Below are positions 11,832 through 19,231 of a stretch of 22,211 nucleotides of DNA, in pieces; positions within the stretch are counted from its first letter, which is position 1; every line of letters starts with the position of its first letter. Origin of the DNA: a virus; the IMG/VR virus record IMGVR_UViG_3300022934_000221, positions 1 to 22,211 of that record. One strand, given 5' to 3'. The position numbers and the translations under genes are program-made. The notes under the pieces were generated by a model. That model ran no database searches, was not told the DNA's origin, and saw only the letters and a program-made list of their open reading frames with translations.

Positions 11832-11986
11832 TGGATGCACTACTTCTAGTATGGATAACATGTATGCTTGCCATTGCAGTGGTTGGTATGTTAGGTGACT
11901 ACGAAGCAGTAACAGGTGTACAGTTTGTAGTGATGTTGGCTGGTGTACTGGTCATTGGTATGGCAGGTATGATAGCCGTAGTTTAA
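11831..11986 (+). CDS. Small two-helix membrane protein
   Basis: 51 aa from ATG 11831: two hydrophobic helices (about 3-20, LLLVWITCMLAIAVVGM, and 29-50, FVVMLAGVLVIGMAGMIAVV) separated by GDYEAVTG. The overlap with the upstream stop (TGATG) and the tight hydrophobic start favour this codon over the one at 11801. Last gene of the early small-gene block, just before the RNA polymerase leader. Function unknown. Confidence 0.55.
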   Translation: MDALLLVWITCMLAIAVVGMLGDYEAVTGVQFVVMLAGVLVIGMAGMIAVV

Positions 11987-11989
11987 GTA

Positions 11990-12027
11990 TATAGTTAAAG
12001 GGGGTCTTATCTTGGTTGTAACTTTAG
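11990..12027 (+). repeat. RNA polymerase leader: inverted copy of the terminase 3' element
   Basis: The reverse complement of these 38 bases matches 7564-7601 at 36 positions. It contains AAAGGGGGT (11997-12005), the ribosome binding site, and the TTG start codon (12012) of the RNA polymerase N-terminal frame, so the translation start itself is complementary to the end of the terminase transcript. The 17 bases 12011-12027 are also complementary (16/17) to 14459-14475 after the polymerase. Confidence 0.9.
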
Positions 12028-12809
12028 AAACAAACAAAGACCTATTTGAACACCAGCTTGAGTTAGAAGCAGACATGCTGACAGGTGGCATACAACGCTT
12101 CAGGAAAGCCAGAGACAGGGCTATCGAATCAGGCAGGGAGACACACATGCCACACGGTAGAGCCATTGTAGCACGTATCGTGGGCGATGTAGCACAGGGT
12201 GTACGAGAGTACCTAGCTAACCCAAGCAACCCATCACGTGACATAGCGTGGAAGCGTATCAACGAGATGGATGCAGAGCAGGTAGCATACTTGAGTGTGG
12301 TGTCCATGGTTGACAGCATCAGCAGGAAGAACACACTACTGTATGTAGCTCGTACCATTGGTACTAACATTGAGATGCAAGACAGGCTAGACAGGTGGAT
12401 ACATGCCGAAGGTAACGTAGCTCGTAACACAATCAAAGAAGCTATGAAGAAAGCCTATGGTGCTAGACGCTATGGCCTGACACACAAGATGAACAAGGAC
12501 GGTTACGAAGAATCAGCATGGCTCAAGTCAGAGCGTGTGCATGTGGGCTTCAAGATGGTTGACCTAATCATACAGTGTACAGGTATCATCAAGCTAGACA
12601 CACAACAGACTGAGCGTAAACGCAGAGCCACCTACGTTGTACCTACTGAGGGTACACTGGAATTTATACAGGCTTTCAATGAGTACATAGAGGTATCAAG
12701 ACCACGCTACCTACCATGTGTGGTGACACCCAAGCAGTGGACAGATGTACAGGGTGGTGGGTATCATGGTCACGACATAGATGAACTACCAATAGTGAGG
12801 CGCAAATGA
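12012..12809 (+). CDS. T7-like RNA polymerase, N-terminal part (separate frame)
   Basis: 265 aa with a TTG start, seven bases after AGGGGGT; homology begins only about a dozen residues in, so no later start fits. It aligns along the T7 RNA polymerase N-terminal domain: RFRKARDRAIESG matches T7 ARFRKMFERQLKAG; SAWLKSERVHVGFKMVDLII, STG-like CTGIIKL and CVVTPKQWTDVQGGGYHG match T7 WHKEDSIHVGVRCIEMLI, STGMVSL and CVVPPKPWTGITGGGYW. This domain binds promoter and nascent RNA. The frame stops after LPIVRRK, about T7 residue 300, and the rest continues in the overlapping frame at 12806. Likely both products assemble into one enzyme; a missing base in the sequence is the main alternative. Confidence 0.9.
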   Translation: MVVTLETNKDLFEHQLELEADMLTGGIQRFRKARDRAIESGRETHMPHGRAIVARIVGDVAQGVREYLANPSNPSRDIAWKRINEMDAEQVAYLSVVSMVDSISRKNTLLYVARTIGTNIEMQDRLDRWIHAEGNVARNTIKEAMKKAYGARRYGLTHKMNKDGYEESAWLKSERVHVGFKMVDLIIQCTGIIKLDTQQTERKRRATYVVPTEGTLEFIQAFNEYIEVSRPRYLPCVVTPKQWTDVQGGGYHGHDIDELPIVRRK

Positions 12810-14455
12810 GTTTGAAGACACACCTACGCAGACTAAGAGAGCAGGACTTGTCGCAGGAGTATGCTTGTCTTAACTCTTTGCAACAAACTGAGTGGCGTAT
12901 TAATCAATCGTTGTTGCAGGTTATACGTACCCTGTGGGACAACGGACAGGAATGGGGCAAGCTGCCAGCAAGGGATGATGTACCACTACCAGAGTACCCC
13001 TTCGACAGAGACCCCAAAGAGTTGACTGAGAGTGAGAGGGAATTGTTCCGTGCATGGTCACGACAGAGGAACCACATCTACTCCCTTAACAACCGAAGTG
13101 TGAGCAAGCGCATACAAGTAGAGAGAACCTTGCAGATTGCAGAACAGTTTGCACAGTACGACAGGTTCTACTATGTGTGGCAGAATGATTTCAGGTCACG
13201 CAAGTATGCAAGTAGCACCTTCCTCTCACCTCAGTCTGCTGATTGGAGTAAGGCACTGCTTGAGTTTGGCTATCCAATGCCCATCAAGAATTGGGATGAT
13301 GCACGTTGGTTGTGTATTCATGGGGCTAATCTCTATGGCAATGACAAGGTAACTCTAGACCAGCGTGAGACATGGGCTTGGGAATACGCAGAGATGTGGG
13401 CGCATCGTGTTGTGTCCAACCCATACGAGTGTGGTGTGTGGCGTGAAGCTGACAAGCCATTCCAGTTCCTAGCTTGGTGTTACGAGATGTCAGGCCTGAT
13501 GAAGCAGGGTTGGGGATACGAGACACGCCTACCTGTATCAGCAGATGGTAGTTGTAATGGATTGCAACACCTCTCTGCCATACTCAGGGACAGTCATGGT
13601 GGTGTAGCTACCAACCTTGTGCCATCAGACCTACCTCAAGACATCTACACACAGGTGGCAGACAAGACTATCGCACGTGTACAACAGGATGAAACAGAAC
13701 TAGCACGTAAATGCTTGGCCTTTGGTATAGACAGGAAGCTTGCCAAGCGTCCAGTAATGATAGTACCGTACTCAGGTACACGTCACGCCTGTCGTGCCTA
13801 CATAGAGGAAGCTATGCGAGAGAAGATAGACAGTGGTGGGGACAACCCATTCGGTGATGACTTGTTTGATGCGTCATCGTATCTGTCTAGACATGTGTGG
13901 GATTCAATCAGTGAGGTGATTGTATCTGCTCGTAAGGTGATGGACTACATCAAGGATGTGGCTGATGTGTATGCCAGCATGGGTAAGCACATGGAGTGGG
14001 TCACACCAACAGGATGGATTGTGTTACAACAGTATAGTGAGGTGCAACAAAAGAGAATCAAGACACACATCAATGGGGAGATAGTATCCTTATCCTTTCC
14101 CAGAGATAAACCAAACTCTGTGAACAGGCAGAGGACAGGGCTAGGCAGTAGCCCTAACTTTATCCACAGTCTGGATGCAGCAGCTATGACTAAGACAATC
14201 AACAAGGCTAACAAGCTAGGCATACAGGACTTTGCTATGGTGCATGACAGCTATGGTACACACAGTCCGATGATGCCCCTCTTGTCTGAGGTATTACGCG
14301 AAGAGTTTGTTGAGATGTATGAGCAACATGATGTCTTGACTGAGTTGAGACAACATGCTATAAGGGTACTTGGTACTGAAGATATACCAATGCCACCAGC
14401 TAGGGGTGAATTAAATTTGCGTGACATATTAGAATCACAATATTTCTTTGCGTGA
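12806..14455 (+). CDS. T7-like RNA polymerase, catalytic part (separate frame)
   Basis: 549 aa, continuing from the frame at 12012. All catalytic elements are present: SADGSCNGLQH with D247 (T7 D537), FGIDRKLAKRPVMIVPY with R310, K314 and Y322 (T7 R627, K631, Y639), SPNFIHS with the conserved His, MVHDSYG with H480 and D481 (T7 H811, D812), and the C-terminal NLRDILES...FFA like T7 FAFA. The specificity-loop region (about 400-440) is diverged, so promoters should differ from T7. The ATG overlaps the N-terminal frame as AAATGA, preceded by GTGAGG, fitting stop-restart coupling. Transcribes phage middle and late genes. Confidence 0.95.
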   Translation: MSLKTHLRRLREQDLSQEYACLNSLQQTEWRINQSLLQVIRTLWDNGQEWGKLPARDDVPLPEYPFDRDPKELTESERELFRAWSRQRNHIYSLNNRSVSKRIQVERTLQIAEQFAQYDRFYYVWQNDFRSRKYASSTFLSPQSADWSKALLEFGYPMPIKNWDDARWLCIHGANLYGNDKVTLDQRETWAWEYAEMWAHRVVSNPYECGVWREADKPFQFLAWCYEMSGLMKQGWGYETRLPVSADGSCNGLQHLSAILRDSHGGVATNLVPSDLPQDIYTQVADKTIARVQQDETELARKCLAFGIDRKLAKRPVMIVPYSGTRHACRAYIEEAMREKIDSGGDNPFGDDLFDASSYLSRHVWDSISEVIVSARKVMDYIKDVADVYASMGKHMEWVTPTGWIVLQQYSEVQQKRIKTHINGEIVSLSFPRDKPNSVNRQRTGLGSSPNFIHSLDAAAMTKTINKANKLGIQDFAMVHDSYGTHSPMMPLLSEVLREEFVEMYEQHDVLTELRQHAIRVLGTEDIPMPPARGELNLRDILESQYFFA

Positions 14456-14458
14456 TTT

Positions 14459-14475
14459 CTAAAGTTACAACCTAG
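14459..14475 (+). repeat. Third copy of the CTAAAGTTACAACCTAG element
   Basis: CTAAAGTTACAACCTAG, identical to 7564-7580 and inverted (16/17) relative to 12011-12027. It lies three bases after the RNA polymerase stop and 34 bases before the SSB ATG. Both direct copies follow a stop codon closely, in the 3' untranslated region of a phage gene. Confidence 0.9.
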
Positions 14476-14509
14476 CCAACTACAACTAGCATAACAGGAG
14501 TTACAAAAT

Positions 14510-15133
14510 ATGCTGAAGATTAAAGGCAATGCAAAGTGGGCAAAAGTATTTGAAGCTGACTACCGTTTCGTACCAGAAGGTGAGTATTCAATTCAAGTAA
14601 CCATGCCTGAAGAGCAAGCAGCAGAAGTGTGTGAACAGCTAGACAACATGGCGCAAGCCAAGCTTGCCGAAGCTGTCAAGGACAATCCAAAACTCAAGAC
14701 TGTCCTGTCCACACGTAAGTCATACGAGGCAGAGACTGACGAGAACGGGAACCCAACTGGCAACCTGTTGTTCAAGGCCAAGATGAAGTCACGTATCAAG
14801 TCACGTGATGGTCAGACCTACACCCAACAGCCAATGGTTGTTGATGCCAAGCGTACCCCAATGCAGGGTAACACACTGGTAGGTAATGGTTCGCTGGTAA
14901 ACATTGCAGTCGAGCCTATCCCATACGTGATGCAGTCCACCAAGCAGGTAGGTGTATCGCTTCGCCTCAAGGCAGTGCAGGTCATTGAACTTGTGGAGTA
15001 TGGTGGGTCAGGTGCTTCGTCTATCTTCGATGAAGAGGATGGATACATTACAGCAGCAGTATCTAAGGATAACGCAGCAGATGTGTTCGCTTCAGAGGAT
15101 GGTCAAGCTAATGCCAACGAAGGGGACTTTTGA
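14510..15133 (+). CDS. Single-stranded DNA-binding protein (T7 gp2.5-like)
   Basis: 207 aa (T7 gp2.5 is 232). It coats single-stranded DNA at the fork and interacts with DNA polymerase and helicase. It occupies the gp2.5 position between RNA polymerase and endonuclease I. The body has an OB-fold-like beta pattern (EGEYSIQVTMPEE, NLLFKAKMKSRIKS, GSLVNIAVEPIPYV, GVSLRLKAVQVIEL), and the C-terminus is acidic and ends in Phe (EDGQANANEGDF), the tail that in T7 mediates protein contacts. AGGAG precedes the ATG. Its last codons overlap the endonuclease start. Confidence 0.88.
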   Translation: MLKIKGNAKWAKVFEADYRFVPEGEYSIQVTMPEEQAAEVCEQLDNMAQAKLAEAVKDNPKLKTVLSTRKSYEAETDENGNPTGNLLFKAKMKSRIKSRDGQTYTQQPMVVDAKRTPMQGNTLVGNGSLVNIAVEPIPYVMQSTKQVGVSLRLKAVQVIELVEYGGSGASSIFDEEDGYITAAVSKDNAADVFASEDGQANANEGDF

Positions 15134-15476
15134 GGCAAGGGTCATCAGTGACCTTGATGAACGTGGCGTTTCATATCAGTATGAGCCAGAGAAACTGGCC
15201 TACTATGTGGAGCGTCACTACATCCCTGACCTAGCAGTAGGCACTATGATTGTAGAACTGAAGGGATACTTCAGGCAGGACGCACAACGAAAGATGAAAG
15301 CTGTCAAGGCACAGCATCCACAGTTGGACGTGCGCTTCGTATTCCAAAAGGCTGACGCTACAATACAAGGAGCCAAGAAGAGAAAGGATGGGTCAAAGAT
15401 GACCTGTGCAGAATGGGCAGAACGTAATGGTTTTCAATGGGCAGAAGGAACAGTACCTGAGGAGTGGATAAAATGA
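15111..15476 (+). CDS. Endonuclease I, Holliday junction resolvase (T7 gp3-like)
   Basis: 121 aa from ATG 15111 (ATG 15099 would add four residues). It resolves branched DNA and degrades host DNA. The catalytic set of T7 gp3 is present: E8 in FEARV, D40 in YIPDL, and E49 and K51 in VELKGY (T7 E20, D55, E65, K67). The segment KAQHPQLDVRFVF matches T7 REQHPELDIRIVF, and the end AEWAERNGFQWAEG...PEEWIK matches T7 GEFCEKHGIKFADK...PAEWIK. It starts 23 bases inside the SSB gene in another frame and ends with ATGA into the next gene. Confidence 0.93.
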   Translation: MPTKGTFEARVISDLDERGVSYQYEPEKLAYYVERHYIPDLAVGTMIVELKGYFRQDAQRKMKAVKAQHPQLDVRFVFQKADATIQGAKKRKDGSKMTCAEWAERNGFQWAEGTVPEEWIK

Positions 15477-15637
15477 CACCAGTACAGATTTTAGATAATG
15501 AAGACATAGTTAATCAAGTAGCAGATATTTACATGGCATGGCCTAAGAGAGAGTTAATAAGTGAAATCCTAGAGTACATGTCAGTTGATGACTTAAATAA
15601 AATAGCACAAGACTTTCAAGTGGATGTGAAACAATGA
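15473..15637 (+). CDS. Hypothetical small acidic helical protein
   Basis: 54 aa: MTPVQILDNEDIVNQVADIY, then MAWPKRELISEILEYMSVDD and LNKIAQDFQVDVKQ. All-helical, acidic. ATGA overlaps on both sides place it firmly in the replication operon between endonuclease I and primase-helicase. No family recognised. Confidence 0.6.
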   Translation: MTPVQILDNEDIVNQVADIYMAWPKRELISEILEYMSVDDLNKIAQDFQVDVKQ

Positions 15638-15897
15638 GTTTGATTGAAACAAAAGATGAACTAACAACTGAGATTACGTCAGAGGTTGATGTGATGGTAG
15701 ACCTGTACTCAACAGGACTGTCCACCAGTATCTACATTGATGACGAACTATTCTCAGATGATGTGACATGGGAACAGATGGCAGAGAACATCCTTGAAGA
15801 TATAAGGGATGATGTCTACGAGGCCGATGACATTGATGACATAGTACATGGATTACAGTACATCATAAATGAGATTATCAATGCAATCGGAAAGTGA
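15634..15897 (+). CDS. Hypothetical acidic protein
   Basis: 87 aa with about 25 Asp/Glu, for example DDELFSDDVTWEQMAENILE and DIRDDVYEADDIDDIVHGLQ. No Cys or membrane segment. The start overlaps the previous stop (ATGA), and its end overlaps the primase-helicase start. Its charge suggests a protein partner or DNA mimic, but function is unknown. Confidence 0.6.
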   Translation: MSLIETKDELTTEITSEVDVMVDLYSTGLSTSIYIDDELFSDDVTWEQMAENILEDIRDDVYEADDIDDIVHGLQYIINEIINAIGK

Positions 15898-17485
15898 GTT
15901 CGTAAGGCATGAAGCCTGTCCTCACTGTGGCAGTAGTGATGCCAATGCTTTATACACAAACGGCAATCACTACTGCTTCTCATGTGAGACACTAACTTAT
16001 GCTGATAAATCAGAGGATGCGATGGCTTTGTTTGAGACAGATGGCACAGTGTTCCTTGACTTGGAGTTCCAAGAACTAACCAAGCGAGGTATCACCGAAA
16101 AGACTTGTAAGTTTTGGGGCTATGGTATCTCAACTTACAAAGGGCAGAAGGTACAGGTAGCTAACTATCGCTCACGTGATGGTCAGTTACAGGCACAGAA
16201 GGTACGCTTCCAGAGCAAGGACTTCTCTGTCATAGGTAGCATGAAGAATGTATCACTGTATGGTGAGCATCTATGGCGTGATGGTGGTAGGTTCATTACT
16301 ATTACAGAGGGTGAACTTGATGCCCTCTCACTCAGTCAGGCCTTGGATAACAAGTGGCCTGTCGTATCGCTACCATCAGGCTGTACGTCAGCCAAGAAAG
16401 CGATAGGTAAATCTATCGAATGGTTATCAGGCTTTGAGTATATTGTACTTATGTTTGATAACGATGAGGCAGGACAGAAAGCAGCGAGAGAGTGTGCGTC
16501 TGTGTTGCCACCTAACAAGTGTAAGATAGCCACACTACCACTGAAGGATGCCAACGAGATGTTGGTAGCTGGACGTGTCGGTGAATTGATTGATGCGTTC
16601 TGGTCAGCTAAGACCTTCAGACCTGATGGTATCGTAGCTGGTACTGATGTCTGGGACTTGGTTATCAGTACTGATGACAAAGAATCAGTTGGCTATCCCT
16701 ACGCTGGGGTGCAGGAGAAGACAGGTGGCTGTCGTAAGGGTGAGATTGTAACGCTCACTGCTGGTAGTGGCATAGGTAAGTCACAACTAGCAAGAGAGTT
16801 TGCACACAACTTCATTCGACATGGTAAGACGCTAGGCTACATAGCACTAGAGGAGAACGTAAAGCGTACTGCTTTGGGGTTGATGTCTATCGAACTTAAC
16901 AAGCCACTACATCTGCATGGTAACGATGTACCTGAAGAGGATATGCGTCATGCTTTTGACAACACAGTTGGTTCTGGCAGGGTGTACCTGTATGACCATT
17001 GGGGCAGCACTGATAGCGATAACCTACTATCCAAGATACGCTACCTCGTTCATGGCTGTGGCTGTGAGTACATTGTCCTTGACCATATTAGTATCGTTGT
17101 ATCTGGTCTTGAAGGGGGCGATGAGCGTAGGATAATCGACAACACTATGACCAAGCTACGTGCGTTGGTTGAGGAGTTGAACTGTGGGATGATACTCATC
17201 TCTCATCTGAAGCGTCCATCTGGTGACAGAGGACATGAGGATGGCGCACAGACTAGCATGTCTCAGCTACGTGGTAGTGCTGCGATTGGTCAACTCAGTG
17301 ACATTGTAATAGGATTGGAAAGGAACCAACAAGACAAAGACAATTCAAACATCAGTCAGGTCAGAGTTCTAAAGAACAGATGGTCTGGCGATACAGGATT
17401 ATGTTGTTCACTAGAATACATACCAGCTACTGGACGTATGACAGAGACATACTTCTCTGGTGAAGAGGATGACATAGAATTTTAG
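15881..17485 (+). CDS. Primase-helicase (T7 gp4-like)
   Basis: 534 aa from ATG 15881 (T7 gp4A is 566); ATG 15869 would add four residues and has no better ribosome binding site. Order of domains: zinc-binding C13, C16, C32, C35 (CPHC...CFSC) for primase site recognition; TOPRIM primase with TEGELD (142-147) and FDNDEAG (192-198); RecA-type helicase with Walker A GSGIGKS (295-301), Walker B VLDHIS and LISHLKRP. The acidic C-terminus EEDDIEF ends in Phe, like the T7 tail that contacts DNA polymerase. It forms a ring that unwinds DNA and lays primers. Overlaps the upstream gene by 17 bases. Confidence 0.96.
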   Translation: MQSESEFVRHEACPHCGSSDANALYTNGNHYCFSCETLTYADKSEDAMALFETDGTVFLDLEFQELTKRGITEKTCKFWGYGISTYKGQKVQVANYRSRDGQLQAQKVRFQSKDFSVIGSMKNVSLYGEHLWRDGGRFITITEGELDALSLSQALDNKWPVVSLPSGCTSAKKAIGKSIEWLSGFEYIVLMFDNDEAGQKAARECASVLPPNKCKIATLPLKDANEMLVAGRVGELIDAFWSAKTFRPDGIVAGTDVWDLVISTDDKESVGYPYAGVQEKTGGCRKGEIVTLTAGSGIGKSQLAREFAHNFIRHGKTLGYIALEENVKRTALGLMSIELNKPLHLHGNDVPEEDMRHAFDNTVGSGRVYLYDHWGSTDSDNLLSKIRYLVHGCGCEYIVLDHISIVVSGLEGGDERRIIDNTMTKLRALVEELNCGMILISHLKRPSGDRGHEDGAQTSMSQLRGSAAIGQLSDIVIGLERNQQDKDNSNISQVRVLKNRWSGDTGLCCSLEYIPATGRMTETYFSGEEDDIEF

Positions 17486-17507
17486 CTACTTTAGCTACTT
17501 TAGCTAC
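17481..17507 (+). repeat. Three tandem copies of TTTAGCTAC
   Basis: Three exact 9-base units (17481-17489, 17490-17498, 17499-17507) spanning the stop of the primase-helicase and the leader of DNA polymerase. Because the unit is nine bases, each TAG is in the same frame, giving three consecutive in-frame stops for the helicase. May be polymerase slippage or a binding site. Confidence 0.9.
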
Positions 17508-17521
17508 TGCGGAGACAGAGC

Positions 17522-19231
17522 ATGGAATACATATGGGATATTGAGGCTGACCACCTGCTGGATGAAGTAACTACAGTATGGTGTAATGTCTTCAGAAATA
17601 TTGAGACAGATGAGGTACACACCTTTGACCCAACACAGACACAAGAAGCCATGGACTTTATGGACAGTGAGGTTACAACCCTCATTGGACACAACGTCTT
17701 TGACTATGACTTGCGTGTGATGAAGAAGCTACACGACTACACCTTCAAGGGTAACGTGATAGATACGTTGGTATACTCTAGAACTATCTGGCCTGATGTT
17801 AAAGAGATTGACTTCAAGCTTCATGCTAAAGGTTTACTACCACAGAAACTAATTGGTAGTCACAGCCTGAAAGCATGGGGACATAGACTAGGAGAATTAA
17901 AAGGTGATTACAATACTGGCAGCGAGAGCTTTGCAGCATACACCACTGACATGCTCGACTACTGCATCCAAGACACAGCAGTCACAGCAAAGTTATATCG
18001 TAAAATTACTGAAAAAAATTTTAGCAAAGAGGCACTAGACCTTGAGACTGAAATCCACACACTGCTGATACAACAGCAGGAACATGGGTTTGACTTCGAT
18101 ACCAAGTCTGCTCAGAAACTATATAGTAAACTAGCCCAGCGTAAAGCAGACATCGAAGCTGAGTTAGTCGAAACCTTTGAGCCTACTGTCGTAGAGCTAA
18201 AGACCAAGACAAAGACTATCCCATTCAACCCTGCGTCACGTCAACAGATTGGTGACAGGCTGATGAAGCGAGGCTGGAAGCCAGAGCTTATGACAGACAG
18301 TGGTTTGCCTAAGGTAGATGAGAATGTACTAGCTAGTATCGACATGCCAGAGGCTAGGTTACTGAGCGAGTACCTACTACTGAACAAACGTATCGGTCAA
18401 ATAGCTACAGGTAAACAAGCGTGGCTGAAGATGGAGAAGGATGGTAAGGTACATGGTAGAGTTAATCACATGGGTGCTGTCACCTCTAGGTGTACACACT
18501 CAAACCCCAACATGGCACAGGTTCCTAGCGTTGGTTCACCCTATGGTGAGGAGTGTAGAGCCTTATTCAAAGCACCTGCTGGTTACAGTCTGTTGGGCAG
18601 TGATGCTTCTGGCCTTGAGTTGCGCTGTCTTGGGCATTACATGGCTGCTTATGATGACGGTGCTTACGCCAATACAGTAGTGACTGGTGACATACACACA
18701 CAGAATCAGGAAGCTGCTGGTCTGCCTACTCGTTCCAATGCCAAGACATTTATCTATGGATTTTTGTATGGTTCAGGTGATGAGAAGACAGGCAAGATAA
18801 TAGGCAAGGGTGCAAAGGAAGGTAAAGCAATCAAGAAGAAGTTCTTGTCAAAGCTACCTGCCCTCAAGTACCTACGTGATGCAGTGTCCAAAGCTGCTGA
18901 CGAGCGTGGCTGGATTAAGGGATTGGATGGACGTATCATACCAATCAGGCATAGCCATGCTGCACTGAACACTTTACTACAAAGTGCTGGTGCTATAATC
19001 TGTAAGACATGGTACGTGTTCATAGCACGTGCTATCAAGGAAGCAAACTTGGACGCACAGATTGTAGCGTTCATTCATGACGAAGTACAACTAATAGTAA
19101 AGAAAGGTCAGGAAGATGAGACAGGCAGACTTATTCAGCAATGTATGCGAGATGTCGAACAGCACTTTGGATTCAGATGTCAACTCGACAGCGAGTACAA
19201 GTACGGAAGAAACTGGGCTGACACCCACTAA
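17522..19231 (+). CDS. DNA polymerase, family A (T7 gp5-like) without thioredoxin-binding loop
   Basis: 569 aa (T7 gp5 is 704). Replicates the genome with 3'-5' proofreading. Exonuclease: D6 and E8 (WDIEAD), HNVFDYD (57-63), D151 (CIQD). Polymerase: motif A GSDASGLELR with D361, motif B RSNAKTFIYGFLYG with K408 and Y412, motif C FIHDE with D520. Y412 is at the E. coli F762 position, as in T7. Between FEP (219-221) and FNPASR (235-240) only about 13 residues remain where T7 has its roughly 75-residue thioredoxin-binding domain, so processivity must come from elsewhere. The 3' end overlaps the next gene by 116 bases. Confidence 0.96.
   Translation: MEYIWDIEADHLLDEVTTVWCNVFRNIETDEVHTFDPTQTQEAMDFMDSEVTTLIGHNVFDYDLRVMKKLHDYTFKGNVIDTLVYSRTIWPDVKEIDFKLHAKGLLPQKLIGSHSLKAWGHRLGELKGDYNTGSESFAAYTTDMLDYCIQDTAVTAKLYRKITEKNFSKEALDLETEIHTLLIQQQEHGFDFDTKSAQKLYSKLAQRKADIEAELVETFEPTVVELKTKTKTIPFNPASRQQIGDRLMKRGWKPELMTDSGLPKVDENVLASIDMPEARLLSEYLLLNKRIGQIATGKQAWLKMEKDGKVHGRVNHMGAVTSRCTHSNPNMAQVPSVGSPYGEECRALFKAPAGYSLLGSDASGLELRCLGHYMAAYDDGAYANTVVTGDIHTQNQEAAGLPTRSNAKTFIYGFLYGSGDEKTGKIIGKGAKEGKAIKKKFLSKLPALKYLRDAVSKAADERGWIKGLDGRIIPIRHSHAALNTLLQSAGAIICKTWYVFIARAIKEANLDAQIVAFIHDEVQLIVKKGQEDETGRLIQQCMRDVEQHFGFRCQLDSEYKYGRNWADTH

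Noticed and set aside
11891-12436. 181-residue open frame on the minus strand
   Set aside because: It lies opposite the RNA polymerase N-terminal gene, whose homology is clear; no ribosome binding site or family pattern, so it is a shadow.
12804-12809. Programmed -1 frameshift joining the two RNA polymerase frames
   Set aside because: CGC AAA TGA is not a good slippery heptamer; stop-restart on ATGA or a sequence error explains it better.
12011-14475. RNA polymerase flanked by inverted repeats as a transposon
   Set aside because: No target duplication at the outer edges, no transposase, and the gene stays in its normal T7 position.
17481-17507. Tandem repeat as a CRISPR-like array
   Set aside because: Nine-base units without spacers; no CRISPR array is seen anywhere in the window.
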